A stretch of DNA of 64,000 bases, from the NCBI GenBank assembly GCA_037903355.1, contig JBAJFE010000027.1, positions 124,001 through 188,000 on the forward strand, in the 5' to 3' direction. Position 1 is the first letter of the stretch. Every line of letters starts with the position of its first letter. Positions 32,295 to 45,361 of this stretch are shown piece by piece. Both the position numbers and the translations under genes were made by a program. The stretch is from Trichuris trichiura. Taxonomy: Eukaryota; Nematoda; Enoplea; Trichinellida; Trichuridae. The notes beneath the pieces were generated by a model. The model made no database searches. It was not told the origin of the DNA and saw only the letters and a list, made by a program, of their open reading frames with translations.

Positions 32295-34128
32295 CTACAT
32301 ATCATCATCGTGTGACGTCATGTTTCTAGAAGCAATTCCACTATCCAGGCTTCTGCTCCCTCTTGGATGTCCTTTATCTTCGTTATTTGCCGTTAGCGTA
32401 TCGTGACTCTCATCAACAGCAGACAAACTGTCTGGCCATTTTTGTCCTGCTGCATTCGCAAGAGTGCTTGAATTGACTCTTCCGTTACTGTCGAGCACTA
32501 TTTCACTTCCGTTGCCACAGAACGCACATCTGCCCACATCTTAAAGCATACTGTTACGAGCAATTAAATAATCAAAACAACACTGACTACCATTCTCATT
32601 AACTGGCGTGTTCTCCATGTGAACATTATAACTCGTATCCATCGCATCGTCATTCAGATTATTTCTATTATTAAGACGCTGCATTGAAGACAAGTCCAAT
32701 GCTCCGGAATGAATACTGTCGCAGAGAAAAGATAGTGTTGACGCTTTGCTCGGTATTCTGCCTGTTGCTTTATCAGTTTCCTAGAATGTAGATTTAAAAC
32801 GGCTCATTGATTCAAACGAACATATTCCGTCGGTCACCGGCAATAATGCTGTTTCCATGTCGCGCATAGACCATCGATCCGACGTTGTTCCTTCGAAGGA
32901 CTTTGAAGAATTGTAGAATTGAGGATCTCTTCAATGTGAGAAAAAGAGTTGAAAGAATTTTCTCTGCACATCTACAACTAACATTGGCAGCTTATCATCC
33001 TGCTGATGGTGCAGAGTGAACAGTTTACGGCGAAATGCTCCTTCTTGATTGTTCACAGTTATGTCAGAAAGTCGAAAACGACTTTTTCCTGCGAACAAAA
33101 TGGAAAGATGAACATTAGAGCAACGAATAGCCAAAATGCAAATTGGTTACCTAAGAAGAAGTCCATGTCAAATTTGGGCGGGAAGGTGAACAGAGTTTGA
33201 CATATGGCATTTTTCGTTTTAACACGTTTTTTCGCCGTACATTTTGCCACCGGCGATTCAGATACCGACGTAAAACTCAAAGGATTTGCCGATGTCCCCA
33301 GTTGCGGTGAAGGATGAACTAAACCGCTATCAAAAAAGCTGTCAATGGCAGCTTGAATTTCTTTTTCTTTTTTTGGGCTGAAGCAACTGAAATGTTTGTG
33401 CTCAATCGGTCGGATATATTCAGTGGAATAGAGCTGGCTGACTTTTCCTTTTCACTCGTGCCATCTTCATCGAGTTTAGCAGGTTGAATTTTGGCAAGCT
33501 GTTCAGGAGACCATTGAAAAGTAAGGTTATTCGAAGCCTACAGGCAAAACACTGAAGGGATTACGAAAAACTGCTTTATTACCACTGATTTTTTGAATGC
33601 AAACAATGATGGGCTGTTCATCGCCTGGCATACATTGTCAATAACATTTGGATCGAAAGGGCTGCAAACATCATTGCCGACAACTGGTGTTTTACTGCAA
33701 CTGGGATACATAGATGGAGATAGACTCTTTATCTGAGGATTCTTTAGACGCGCCATAGCAACAGCCGACTGGTAGGAACGAAGAGCAAGTTGCCGCTCAA
33801 TTGGTGTCCCAGATACATTTATCTGTGACTGTGAATCAGTAAAAACGCTGTTTGAATCTTGTGAACTTCCGAATTTTTCTTTTAGAGCTTCTTGACTAGG
33901 TTCAAATTCGCTAACTGATTGCAGCTGAGATTGGGCATCATCTTTTCCTGTTCCCGTTTCGTCAGAACGTCGTGCAGCCACTAAGGGACTCACGCCACGA
34001 GACAAGAATCGCTGAAATCGTTGTGCATAATTTCTTTGGGTCATAGACAGAGATAAGGCCGGTAACGATTCTTCCGAGTCCTGATTTTCCTGTCCATCGC
34101 GCTGCATTTCTGAACGTGTCTCCGACAT
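32295..34128 (-). CDS. Bora (protein aurora borealis) homologue, apparent one-base frameshift
   Basis: Bora is the cyclin-dependent-kinase substrate that lets Aurora A activate Polo-like kinase for mitotic entry. Exon 1 (33583-34128, ATG 34128) ends with the conserved block SPFDPNVIDNVCQAMNSPSL. A 45-bp phase-0 intron (33538-33582) leads to FQWSPEQLAKIQPAKLD. The family helix EIQAAIDSFFDSGLVHPSP follows, but in the next frame; one extra A near 33441-33455 would join them. Then come ICQTLFTFPPKFDMDFFLG, an intron with its donor in that Gly codon, and SRFRLSDITV...FRRKLF. Two or three further short exons are likely (ETDKATGRIPSKAS...; RCAFCGNGSEIV...). The C-terminus has LDSGIAS, matching the beta-TrCP DSG degron of Bora. 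The exon chain after 33000 is inferred. A shorter or longer N-terminus cannot be excluded. Confidence 0.8.
32328..32345 (-). other. DSGIAS phosphodegron-like motif in Bora homologue
   Basis: The codons for D-S-G-I-A-S lie about ten codons before the stop region of the C-terminal exon. The beta-TrCP consensus is DSGxxS/T, and vertebrate Bora carries a DSGYNT degron near its C-terminus. The match is exact to the consensus, with Ser in the last position. Confidence 0.65.
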
Positions 34129-35294
34129 ATCAGAGTCGAAATGTTGGCAACGTCTGGCCCGCTGCCACCAATAATAAGATACAATGCATTTAGGTTGCAA
34201 CCAAATCAATGGATGCCCGATCAGGCAGCGCAAAACAAGATAAGCAGCTGGATAGAACGCGTGTCAAAGCAAACGGATCAAACGAGAGTATGTCTAACGA
34301 GAATATTGCACTAATTTTTACTTAGAGACAAATAAATACAAACCTAATGTTAATACTGCTGATTATTGCGCCAGTATCATAAGGCAACACTGGTGATAAC
34401 TACTTACAGTACACACGGTCAAAAATCCCACTAAATTAACTTGCGAATCACTTGGCTTTACTGTTACTTGTTTTGTCATTCGAAGTGAGAATGAGTAGTT
34501 CATTTGGATATGAAAAAAGTTCAGGCAGATTAAGTGTAAGTTCTTCTCAACTTGGAAATTGAATTGTACTGAAAGTCCGTGTCTGAATTTTAATCTTTAA
34601 CAGTTTTTGTTCTGCGTACACAGCCAAACCCGAAATTAGTATGTGATTGTAACCTGAAAAGAGCTTTAGCAATGTACGCTAGGGTTATTTTCTGTCAGCA
34701 TGTCTCCTTTATACGATGCGAAGCATTAACGATGGGACATAGGCACGCAACTTAAAATAGACAGTCGGTTTAGAAAAGCTCAGTCCACATACTTTTTTGG
34801 ATTTGCATTTGCGTTAACATGGAAAAGGTCTGGGTCTATTTGCTGGCGGCGCCAAATAGACCATTCCGGATTCGATATTCACAAATGCTCACGAACTCAA
34901 AGTAGTGAACGTCCATTGCAGGAGAACAACAAAGAATTGGGGCCGAGGTTAAAACCAGGTAACTCTAAGCTATCGCACATGGCAAATAAACGCATGGGCA
35001 GTGATCAAAATAGCGAAGGAGAAACGGTAGCTGCCTAACCTCACGCGCGTCAACTTGAGCATTACGTCTACGTGGACTTGCACTAAAACAGGCCAAACCC
35101 GTAAACCAGAAGATCAACTATGAAACAACCTAAGCCTGTGAAAAGACACTCCATCTTTCGAAACGTGGACTCACCTATTAAATGCTAACCTACCGCTACC
35201 AAAACTTAATTAGTGCATTGCTCTTATACAAGCCAAGAACTAAATTTTAATAACGGCTGGTATGACAACAACTATGACAACTAACACTATACAA
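34129..35294. other. Upstream region of Bora homologue, with a strong hairpin
   Basis: No gene was recognised. 34833-34862 is a perfect 10-bp inverted repeat (GGTCTATTTG / CAAATAGACC) around CTGGCGGCGC. 35090-35165 is a solo copy of the arm AACAGGCCAAACCCG...AGAAGATCAA found as an inverted pair at 52841-52982. Confidence 0.6.
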
Positions 35295-35789
35295 CAGGGA
35301 TGGAGAACGTCCGGCCCGCGAGACCATTCCATCCGGCTCGCAAAGCATTCCCTTCCACCCGCTAAGGTAACCAAACACGGATGCGAGATTCAGTGAAATG
35401 TGATTGTGGGAGGTTATTTTTCATAATGCGATAAACTTATTGTATGTGAATTCTAGTAATAACGTTAAATCTTGCGTAACAAGCATGGAGCATCAGGCTG
35501 CTTATGAAGACTGCCTTGCTCTCGGCTCTGTCGACAAACCTATGTCGTTAGTTTTCAGAGGCAAGCAGTAGGCGCCACTAGTGTGCGCATCGGTAGCATG
35601 AACCATTGGCCGCCTACCGACAGGAAGTATTGTTCTTACCTCGCCTTATCGCTTTATTAGAGAGGTAACTTTAATGAACGTACGTGCAAACAAAGCAGGC
35701 TGTTTTTCGGTTGAGTATTCTGTACGGACCGCGAATGGTGTCATAAACGTCTGAACGGCTCGCGGTAGCAAAAAGGTTCTCCACCCCAG
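35295..35789. mobile_element. 495-bp hAT MITE, copy 1 of the GGGGAACGTCCGG family
   Basis: It starts CAGGGATGGAGAACGTCC and ends, inverted, AAAAAGGTTCTCCACCCCAG. The 8-bp flanks CTATACAA (35287-35294) and CTATACAG (35790-35797) differ at one base. The interior (GATGCGAGATTCAGTGAAAT, TTGCGTAACAAGCA, AAACAAAGCAGGCTG) matches the copies at 43323 and 61464. It has no coding capacity. The termini are of hAT type, like those mobilised by ZBED-type transposases. Confidence 0.9.
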
Positions 35790-35989
35790 CTATACAGTGA
35801 AAAAGATTGTATACCAAAACTACAGTTGCTTAAAGTGCAGGCTGAGCTGGCTAAAGTGTTTTGTTTGAATACAGCGGCGGCATTTTGCTTTCATATTTCT
35901 TGTTTATTAAGGTTACGCTGACAAATGCAAAATCATGTAGTATGAACTTATCTTACGCATGGAATTTTTGATCAATTGTCTAACAAAGG

Positions 35990-36478
35990 AGAAAATTGTA
36001 TTAGGAAAAACTGGTTAATGGTTTTTGACAAGATCGTGTTACGAAAAGACAAATGAGATAGCTGCGCGTAGCCCAGTACTTGTTGGACGTAAGTAAATTA
36101 TCTAAGCGCAAGGTAGCTTGGGATTCAATCAACATGTAAAGAATAACCCAATTTACCATTTGGCCAAAGCGTACAGCATCGTTAGACGAAATGTATCCAT
36201 TTTCGTCTTGGAAAGGACTGATGGACATTCTCGCTAACCGCTCAGCTTTTGCCGAATATCTTCAATGTTGTTAAACAGAGTATAGTCCACTATTCTCCTT
36301 TCTCAATCTAAAGTTGTTCCTTTCTTTCATTCGTTTGTTTGCATTGCATATGCTTAGAGCTTGAAAATCGGTCATGCTGTACTTTGTGTGCTCTTTGAGG
36401 AGTTGAGCCGGTTACGGCTTGTTTGAAAGTGTGTTTCGGTCAATCTGTGCAGCGCAGAAAACTGCGAAGCGGAATAGC
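35990..36478. other. Region between hAT MITE and Phafin gene, possible small minus-strand gene
   Basis: On the minus strand 36228-36001 is a 75-codon frame starting MSISPFQDENGYISSNDAVRFGQ, preceded by an acceptor-like GGTTAG and containing a potential GTAAAT donor after FGQM. The sequence is not recognised with confidence. The rest should contain the Phafin promoter and 5' UTR. Confidence 0.3.
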
Positions 36479-38088
36479 ATGGTCGATCGATTAGGTAAGC
36501 TCAGGCGTTCCCTCTATGCTTTACTATGACAAAAAGTTCTGTTGATTCTTTACGTGGAACTATTTCATTTTACAGTGAATAGCGAGGCAAATGCTCGTCG
36601 TATATCCAATGTGGAGAACTGTTTCGGAAGTTCCGGCCAAGTGCGTTTGTACGACCATTAAAGCGTTCTATTGCTGATGGTTCGCCGTTATGTAGCCATT
36701 GGCCATTCCCGGTCGCGTATTGGTAGGCGAAGGTGTTCTTGTGAAGATTTGTCGCAAAAAACCAAAAGCGCGTCAGTTCTTCCTCTTCAACGATATTCTC
36801 GTGTATGGTAATATTGTTATCGCCAAGCGGAAGTTCAACAAGCAGCATATCATTCCACTGGACACAGTTCGGCTGGATAATCTCGAAGATGAGGGGGGTG
36901 GTTGCTTCCGTGTATACCTGTCCGTTCCTGTATTTCAGTCTCACTTTTCTCAGAGCTCCGCAATGGCTGGTTGATCAAAACGCCCACGAAATCATTTGCC
37001 GTTTACGCGGCAACTAGTACTGAAAAGCGAGAATGGATGATCCACATTGACCGATGCGTAAATGAACTGCTTCTGAAAAGTAAGTTACGCTCGCGTTTTG
37101 AAATGGTTCCTGCTTTTGCTGTGACATCATTGATTTTTGAAATTATTTTCCCATTCATGTAGCTTTTGCTTCATTTAAAAAAACCCTTTTTCTCTTTTTG
37201 AGCAACTTTTGAAACATCGTCCATGCATAGTCTCATTCATGTGAAACGGTTGCTTTTGCTCACACGCTTGCCTGGTGGCTTTAATTGATTTTAACTTGGC
37301 TGTTTTAGTTTCTTGAAGCGTAGTGAATCCGTTTTGGCTCTTAAAGAAAAGGAGGGGTACAAAATGAGTCAGAGTTAAAAACCAATCGTTTTGTTAAATC
37401 GAAGTTGATCCGTGACTCAAGGAACGTAGAATTGTGTGCGTAAGTTGGAAAAGTTTGCAGGCGGTAAGTCACCTACGACTGTTCATGCGGCTGTGTGGGT
37501 GCCGGACAATGAGGCACCAGTGTGCATGCTTTGCAAGAAGACCCAGTTCACGGTGTTTCAACGTCGAGTGAGTTAAAGGTTCTCATTTTTTGTTCACTCC
37601 TTATCGATAACATATTATTAATAGCATCATTGTCGCAAGTGCGGATCCGTAGTGTGCGGTCCGTGTTCCAACAAACGTTTTTTATTGCCCCATCAGTCGA
37701 ACAAACCACTTCGGGTATGCTTGACATGCTTCCAAACCCTGGCTGGCATGCCCATTTCTGTATGCGCACCTGCTGCAGCAGCTGCTGCTGCATCCAGCTC
37801 AGCTAATGATAATAAATACTTTGAAAGTATGTTCAAAGATGGGCTGCAAATGTTGGTGATATACAAGTTTTTACGTATGTGCAGGTGAGAATCCGGAAAC
37901 GAGCGGCGAAGAGGATAGCAGTGATGACGACGATGATAGGACGGAATTGCAGACGGCTCCTCCGGAAGAAGTGCAACATTAAAAATGTGTTTTCTGGTTT
38001 TTGCTCAACTTCGCTTATTGTTTTGCAGCCAACATTCTATGATTCGAAACAAGCGGCGTCGGTCGATCAACCAGCAGTGACTACTTGA
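36479..38088 (+). CDS. PLEKHF: PLEKHF/Phafin: PH and FYVE domain endosomal protein
   Basis: Eight exons: 36479-36494, 36576-36638, 36696-36897, 36954-37079, 37461-37567, 37625-37826, 37885-37970 and 38029-38088; all joins are GT-AG and keep frame. The product starts MVDRL.NSEANARRIS, the invariant Phafin N-terminus. The PH domain follows (IPGRVLVGEGVLVKICRKK, KARQFFLFNDILVYGN, NGWLIKTPTKSFAVYAAT), then a FYVE zinc finger with VWVPDNE, paired Cys (CMLCKK), RR-HHCRKCG across the exon 5/6 join, and LRVCLTC. These bind PI3P on endosomes and autophagic membranes. The tail has a poly-Ala stretch and an acidic EEDSSDDDDD run like vertebrate PLEKHF2. The last intron (37971-38028) is chosen for its strong TTGTTTTGCAG acceptor; without it the protein would end EEVQH at 37981. 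It appears intact. Confidence 0.95.
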
Positions 38089-39879
<1,791 letters not shown>

Positions 39880-40458
39880 TCACTCGTCCTCGTTCGCCTG
39901 TTTCCTTGGTTGAGATTTTTCTTGAACTCCAGTGAGACTTTCAATTACTTCGTGCAAACCACTTGTGCCTTCCACAATCGATTTTCCCTCGCTGGCACTG
40001 CTCCTGTAAGAATAAGTCGGCCGTAAATCGCTAAGGCAAAGGAAGCAATGGGTGGGTGTTGCTGCATATCGCCATAGGAGAAAAAAGATGAAATTTCTGA
40101 CCAAAAAACCGTGAGCTTACCCATACTGCTTTAGCCATTCGTCGTCCGCCCAAACAGGTTTCAGCATTCGTTCATTCGGCCTGGGTGGCCGCGCAAAATT
40201 GACGTGTATGGTTCGTCCGAACAGTTCGCCTTTGTTCATGTTATCCACAGCGGCGGCAGCGTCGGCGTCCATTTCGAACTCGATAAAACCGAAGCCGCGG
40301 TGCTTATTCGTTTCAAAGTCGAGTGGCATAGACACATCTACTATATCTCCGAACGGAATGAAAGCAGCGTGCAGCGTTTTTTCGTCCACGTCTTCACCGA
40401 ACCCACCGACGTAAATAGTTCTTTTTCTGTTGTATGGGAAATTGGTTTGACTATTCAT
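39880..40458 (-). CDS. RRM protein orthologous to the RNA-binding half of PPIE (cyclophilin-33), lacking the PPIase domain
   Basis: Two exons, 40121-40458 and 39880-40003, are joined by a 117-bp intron (donor GTAAGC, acceptor TTCTTACAG), giving about 153 residues. Residues 10-90 are a full RRM with RNP2 IYVGGF and RNP1 RGFGFIEF. The surrounding sequence ([50 protein letters not shown]) is specific to the PPIE/Cyp33 family. In animals this RRM binds RNA and the MLL PHD3 finger, and a cyclophilin domain follows. Here the second exon instead encodes a short Ser/Glu-rich tail ending QANEDE and a stop. Start codon 40458 is the Met nearest the RRM; an in-frame Met is present further upstream. Domain loss or alternative 3' exons outside the visible region are both possible. 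Confidence 0.85.
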
Positions 40459-42378
40459 CAGCGATAAGTATGGTACGTTCGTGGCAATACATCTATTAAT
40501 CAACAAAATTCAACAACAGCTCTTAGCTAAATCTACGTCGGTTACTTTTCCGCTAAAAGATATCCAAGTACGAGTATGACACTGTACAGTAAACTCGTTA
40601 TGTGAACCATAGGTGCCAAGTAGTTAGTGAGTGCAAACATGATTCAAACAATCAAGAGTTTGTTTTGTAGGCCCTTCGCTAGGTTTTGGGCCCAGCGAGC
40701 AGCTGACGTTACTGCAGATCACGTTGACGCACGGTTTAAGCTGGCGGACCGGAGGTTACGTAGTTACTAGTTGTTCATCGCTGTTTGACCATCGTCCATC
40801 CGTTTCTTTTGCTATTTGGAATGGCTCAGAGTTACCTCGCTTTCATCTCGTCCTCAATTCTGTTTTGTTCTCTTGCAACCGACGTATACTGCTTTGAGTT
40901 CGTGAGCATTTCAGAATTTCGACCGGTCGAAATAGCTTGGCATCAGAATCCTGTACGAGTTCAAGTCCTGAACTATTCTAAGTACTGAATGAGTCGAAAA
41001 TTTAAACGGGGTTGTAATCCGGTAAGGCTGAGATTTTGAATGGCTGAATAGCTTGAATGGGCCAGCATCTAAAAAAGATGAGATGACAATAGGCTGTGAT
41101 CCTGGATGCGTAGAAATCTTGGATATTTCGTGATCGTGAATAGGTTGAAATAATGGATCGAAACTTCGAGAGGATCTAAACTTCGGATGCTGGAAATTCT
41201 TGATGAGATTGACAGAAAACAAAAGGTAATAATTTGTAAGAGGCTTCTTTTCTTTCTATGTTGTTTTGGCCTATTATTAAAAGCACCTACTGGCTTTGTT
41301 TATTTTTTTAATTTACTTACTATTTTTCAGTTATCGCGTTTGTTTCTTAATCTTTTGTTATATGGTTGCGTCATTGGATCTTTTCCGGTTTGCGCCGCAC
41401 CGTCTGAAGGACGGAGGTAACTTTCCGCCAAGAATGCACCCAACCTGTGTCAGCCGGGAGCAGTACATTTCGACGCCTGCGGTGTGGTGCATAGCTAATT
41501 CCTACTAATCTAGTCAGACTTACGACTGTCCCCAATCTACAACCTCCTCTTCGCTTGGGACAAAAACCATTACGTTTCGTCGCTCACGTTTCATCCGACG
41601 CGCTTTCGTTCTGGTGTTGCCAGGATCGCTGAGACTATGTTACCACATTTCCTCAGGGCTCCCTCTGCGTACGGTATGTTTCCGCCAGGTGCATCAGCAT
41701 TGGTGTTTGACGATGTATTTTATCTCGAAAGACGGAGTGTCTTTTAACAGGCTTAAATTGTTTTATGGTTGATCTTCGTATTTTATCAATTTTATTTGTG
41801 TGCAGTACATTTTCCACTATTTTAAATGACTTTTACTTGCAAAATCATCTGTCCAGCTGTTGCAAAGGAGCACTTGGAGAAGCTTTTAAAGCTCTCCCTA
41901 CTTCGCCATCAGTACCTAATTAGTAGATCTAATAACTGTAAGCTAAGGCCAACGAAACTAAGCAGTACAGACAGCGACAGCAAAATGACATCGTTCAATA
42001 TACGGCAAGATGAACCAGTAGCGGAAAACAAAATCTGCAATAACAGAAGGCAGAGATTGCTAAAGAATTAATTGAACGACAGCAAAAGAATAACGGCGAA
42101 ACAAAAGGGCCAAATCAAATGGGATAAAGTAACAACTGCACCTGAACGCCAGAAAACTAATGGAAATGAATAGGAAAGCAAGGTTTGAACAAACTGTCAA
42201 AACCTACAAGCGGTGGAGCAACGCTGATAATTTCAGCACGATGATTTGGGGAAGTTGGACGAACGACCGCAAACCAACGGCAATAACGATAGAAATGGAC
42301 CAAAGAGGCTTGAACATCAAACTAAAGGAGTTGAACGTTCTTGGAAACTGGATGTTTTGTAACGGGTTGAATTTTCAT
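40459..42378. other. Long stretch without a recognised gene
   Basis: 40600-41200 has no coding signal. The plus-strand frames 41187-41508 and 41826-42071 are open for 60-80 codons but show no domain and could be chance or exons of an unknown gene. 42071-42370 is Lys/Asn/Gln-rich in all frames and unrecognised. Confidence 0.4.
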
Positions 42379-42796
42379 GGTTGTAAGGTCTTCTACGGCT
42401 TTTCCCGTTTTTCGTTGCGCTGTTATCTGTAATTAAACTAAAACAACTGCTCTACCAACGGATGGATGAGCCGTTATTAAGAAAAATTGTACAGATGTCA
42501 ATGCACTCAACTGTTTAATATCAGAGCTTTCGGAACGCTCTAGTTCCGTCGTCAGTGAGGTGGTGGACCACCACCACCTCATTGACGGTCCACCTAATGG
42601 TGAGGTGGTCCACCACCTCACTGACGACGGAACTAGAGCGTTCCGAAAGCTTTGAACATTAAAAAGTTGAGTGCGTTGATATCTGTACATTTTCTTAATA
42701 ACGGCTCATCCATCCGTTGGTAGAGCAGTTGTTTTAGTTTAATTACAGATAACAGCACAACGAAAAACGGGAAAAGCCGTAGAAGACCTTACAACC
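42379..42796. repeat. Long palindrome P4 with two hammerhead-like cores
   Basis: It is a near-perfect palindrome of about 418 bp. The ends are GGTTGTAAGGTCTTCTACGG and its complement, then GCTGTTATCTGTAATTAAAC, CCAACGGATGGATGAGCC and the core. The centre is a set of smaller inverted repeats of CCACCACCTCA. Cores: minus strand 42528-42555 and plus strand 42621-42648, both CTGACGA, CGGAAC..GTTCCG, AAAGC. The outer part is the same sequence as P3 (24076-24336). Confidence 0.9.
42528..42555 (-). other. Hammerhead-like core, P4 left arm
   Basis: Read on the minus strand: CTGACGA, stem CGGAAC/GTTCCG with loop TAGAGC, then AAAGCTCTG. It is the mirror of the core in the right arm at 42621-42648. Confidence 0.45.
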
Positions 42797-43322
42797 AGGA
42801 GTTGAACGGTAGAAAATTAATTAACCAATCACCCATCCATGACAAGGAACGATAGCGAATCACAGTCAAGGTAGAAATGAGGGCATCTTACGCCTCCGTA
42901 TAGGCTTAAATAAACCTACAGTCGGTGGCGAAGTACAAGCGTTCGCTGCGTACCAGACACGTCGTTGCAAGGAGAAAGCGAAGGAGAAGTGACCGCGGGC
43001 AAAGTGAAACGCTTCCGCCGTAACTACCTCAAATGGTAGCTGCCCAAGTTGGTGCGTAAAATAGAGAACAGGGATTTTCAATCCCCAGGGGGACCGTGAC
43101 TGTGTCTACTGGAGTGATCGCAGTGTCTGCAGGTCGGTGACAACGTCTAGGAGGCAACTATGAGTCAAAAGTTGGGAAACAGTGCTGTATTGACTCAACA
43201 GCAGGCTACTAGCGGCGCTGCCGCGCATCAGCGTCATTAACGCCCTCTATTGAATAGTTATTGGGAAAGTTCCTGTATAAATTATGCCCACTGCGCTGAT
43301 AAACACTTTTTATCTTCTACTG
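42797..43322. other. Non-coding stretch
   Basis: No gene was recognised. It separates palindrome P4 and the hAT MITE. The final 8 bp (TTCTACTG) are the target duplication of that MITE. Confidence 0.5.
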
Positions 43323-44010
43323 TAGGGATGGGGAACGTCCGGCCCGCGAGGCCATTTCATCCGGCCCGCGAGACCATTTTCCGCCCACGCGCTGGGGCAA
43401 CCGCACATGGATGCGAGATTCAGTGAAATGTGATTGTGGGAGGTTATTTTTCATACTGCGATAAACATATTGTATGTGAATCCTAGTAAGAAGATAAATC
43501 TTGCGTAACAAGCAGGGAGCGTCAGGCTGGCTTGGAAGACTGCGTTGCTGACAGCTGTCGGTCGACAAACCGACATTGTTAGTCCTCGGTGACAAGCAGT
43601 AGGCGCCACTATAGTGTGTGCGCGCGCGTAAGTAGCGTGGACTATTGCTTTGTTAGAGACTGTCCAGCAAGCTAGAGCACTTCTGCTTTTTTTGCGCTCT
43701 CAGTAGTCACTGGCATCGTTCTCGCCTTCTCTCGCTATCGTTCTCGTCGGTTTGCACCGGCCGCCTGTGCTTTCTGTCTTCGAAGTACAAAAAGGTTATT
43801 TCGTTCTCTGTAGTTGCAATTATGTTCTTGACAACTGGGTTGCAGAATTGTCTCGAAATTCTGCCTTTTATCTCAGAGTTGCCTCATCAGAGAAAAGCAG
43901 TTCCAAGCACCCCATTAGGGGTGACTTAAACATACGTGCAAATAAAGCAGGCTGTTTTTCGTTTATGTATGCTATACGGCCCGCGGCACCAAAAACTTTC
44001 CCCATCCCTG
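43323..44010. mobile_element. 688-bp hAT MITE, copy 2 of the GGGGAACGTCCGG family
   Basis: The start is TAGGGATGGGGAACGTCCGG (first base changed from C) and the end is CTTTCCCCATCCCTG. It has a perfect 8-bp target duplication TTCTACTG (43315-43322 and 44011-44018). It is longer than copy 1 because of extra sequence in the middle (about 43615-43760). It has no coding capacity. Confidence 0.93.
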
Positions 44011-44018
44011 TTCTACTG

Positions 44019-45361
44019 CCAGTATCAGATTTCACGCTAACACCAGAACTCGCTTCACAGCTAGGATGAATTATTTTCTCGTTTCTATCACTTATTGCTA
44101 ATAAATGGCATCGTTGCTACGCCGTGCAAGCTCTTTGTCTCAGTGCGAAAATGTATGTTTCAGCCTGGTCGTGAAACGGTCCTATCTCATGCTAGTGCTC
44201 TTAAGTTGTCTGTCATGATGAGCGGAAATACTACGCTATTATTGAGAAAAAGAGCAAAATTTGTACGCGAGAAATCCACGTACACATTTGAGCGGCTGAA
44301 CCAGCATTTGAAAACAGAATTTTAGCGCTGAAGCAAACGCTATACGTACAGATGGCGAGGGTACATCACGGGTGGACGCTGGAAAGGTTATCTGAATTGT
44401 TAATGAACACAACCGTGATAGCACCCTGCTTGTGTGGAGCTGATAGCGGTTAGCAATGCCGCACTGCAACGAGCTGACGCTACCATGAAGACATTCGCTG
44501 TCATCATTAACGAAGTTGTGAACAATATTCCCGTTGCCATGAAGGGACAGATACCCTCCAACCATGCCCAAAACTGAAGCGAGTAATTTTTCATACTTAG
44601 CTTTGATAAAGTTTTAAAAATGAATTTATGGTTTGTTTTTATTTCAATTCTGAATTTTTTAGATGCTCTTGGTTAGTATTCAACAGTTCATTGATGGTAT
44701 CACAGGCGTAACGCTGGAAAGCAACTTCCGCATATAGTATTCAAGGAATAACGAAATCAGTTTCGCTTAGCGACGCGTTTCCAGGAACACGTCCCCGACG
44801 TTAAGCGAGAACTGTCTCTATCTTCTTCCTTCTTTGAATGTGTGCGTTGTCGACCACTTCGCAACATGCTCGATACTATAACAGTTCGCGCAGTTAACTT
44901 CACACAAAGCTGTTTTCCACCCGGTTTAACATGTTACGCAAGCGAAAGGAAGTTGAGTAACATTTCTAGCCTTGAGACTGGTGAAGATAACGCAACGCCA
45001 CATAAGAAAGAGAGAGATCTAAATGTTAACGTTTTTCTCTAACAAATAAGGTGATGTTTCCGCCAAAAGAACGTAAGTTATTTTCAAATGACGTGTCGAC
45101 GTTGAATAAAAAGGTGAACTTGTTAACATTCGGTTACCACTGTTCCGTGCTTTCCTTGAAGTATGCTAACGGTCTGCAGGCAAATCCAACGTCTGGTAGA
45201 GCCTGTCGGAGATAGTTAAAGTATCTCCCGCTGCAACAACAATGCATAAATAAAAAACTTGCAAGCGTAGAAAAATTGGATTAGCAAGAAGTCCTCTGCT
45301 TACCTTAATGAAGCTGCCACGTTTATGGGCCTGTAAAGTCTTTACTGGCAAGAGCTTGGAA
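44019..45361. other. Stretch without a recognised gene
   Basis: Plus-strand frames 44095-44325 and 44842-45042 are open but contain no recognised domain. It could hold exons of an unknown gene; I cannot support a call. Confidence 0.4.

Noticed and set aside
36001..36228. Small minus-strand frame MSISPFQDENGYISSND..., loosely similar in pattern to small histone-fold proteins
   Set aside because: The similarity is too vague, and a possible intron makes the product uncertain; kept only as a note.
41826..42071. 81-codon plus-strand frame beginning MTFTCKIICPAVAKEHLEKL
   Set aside because: No recognised domain, no splice partners and low-complexity surroundings.
42700..42730. tRNA-like GTTGGTAGAGC word in palindrome arms taken as a tRNA gene
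   Set aside because: No acceptor stem, anticodon arm or T-arm follows, so it is not a tRNA; only an A-box-like resemblance remains.
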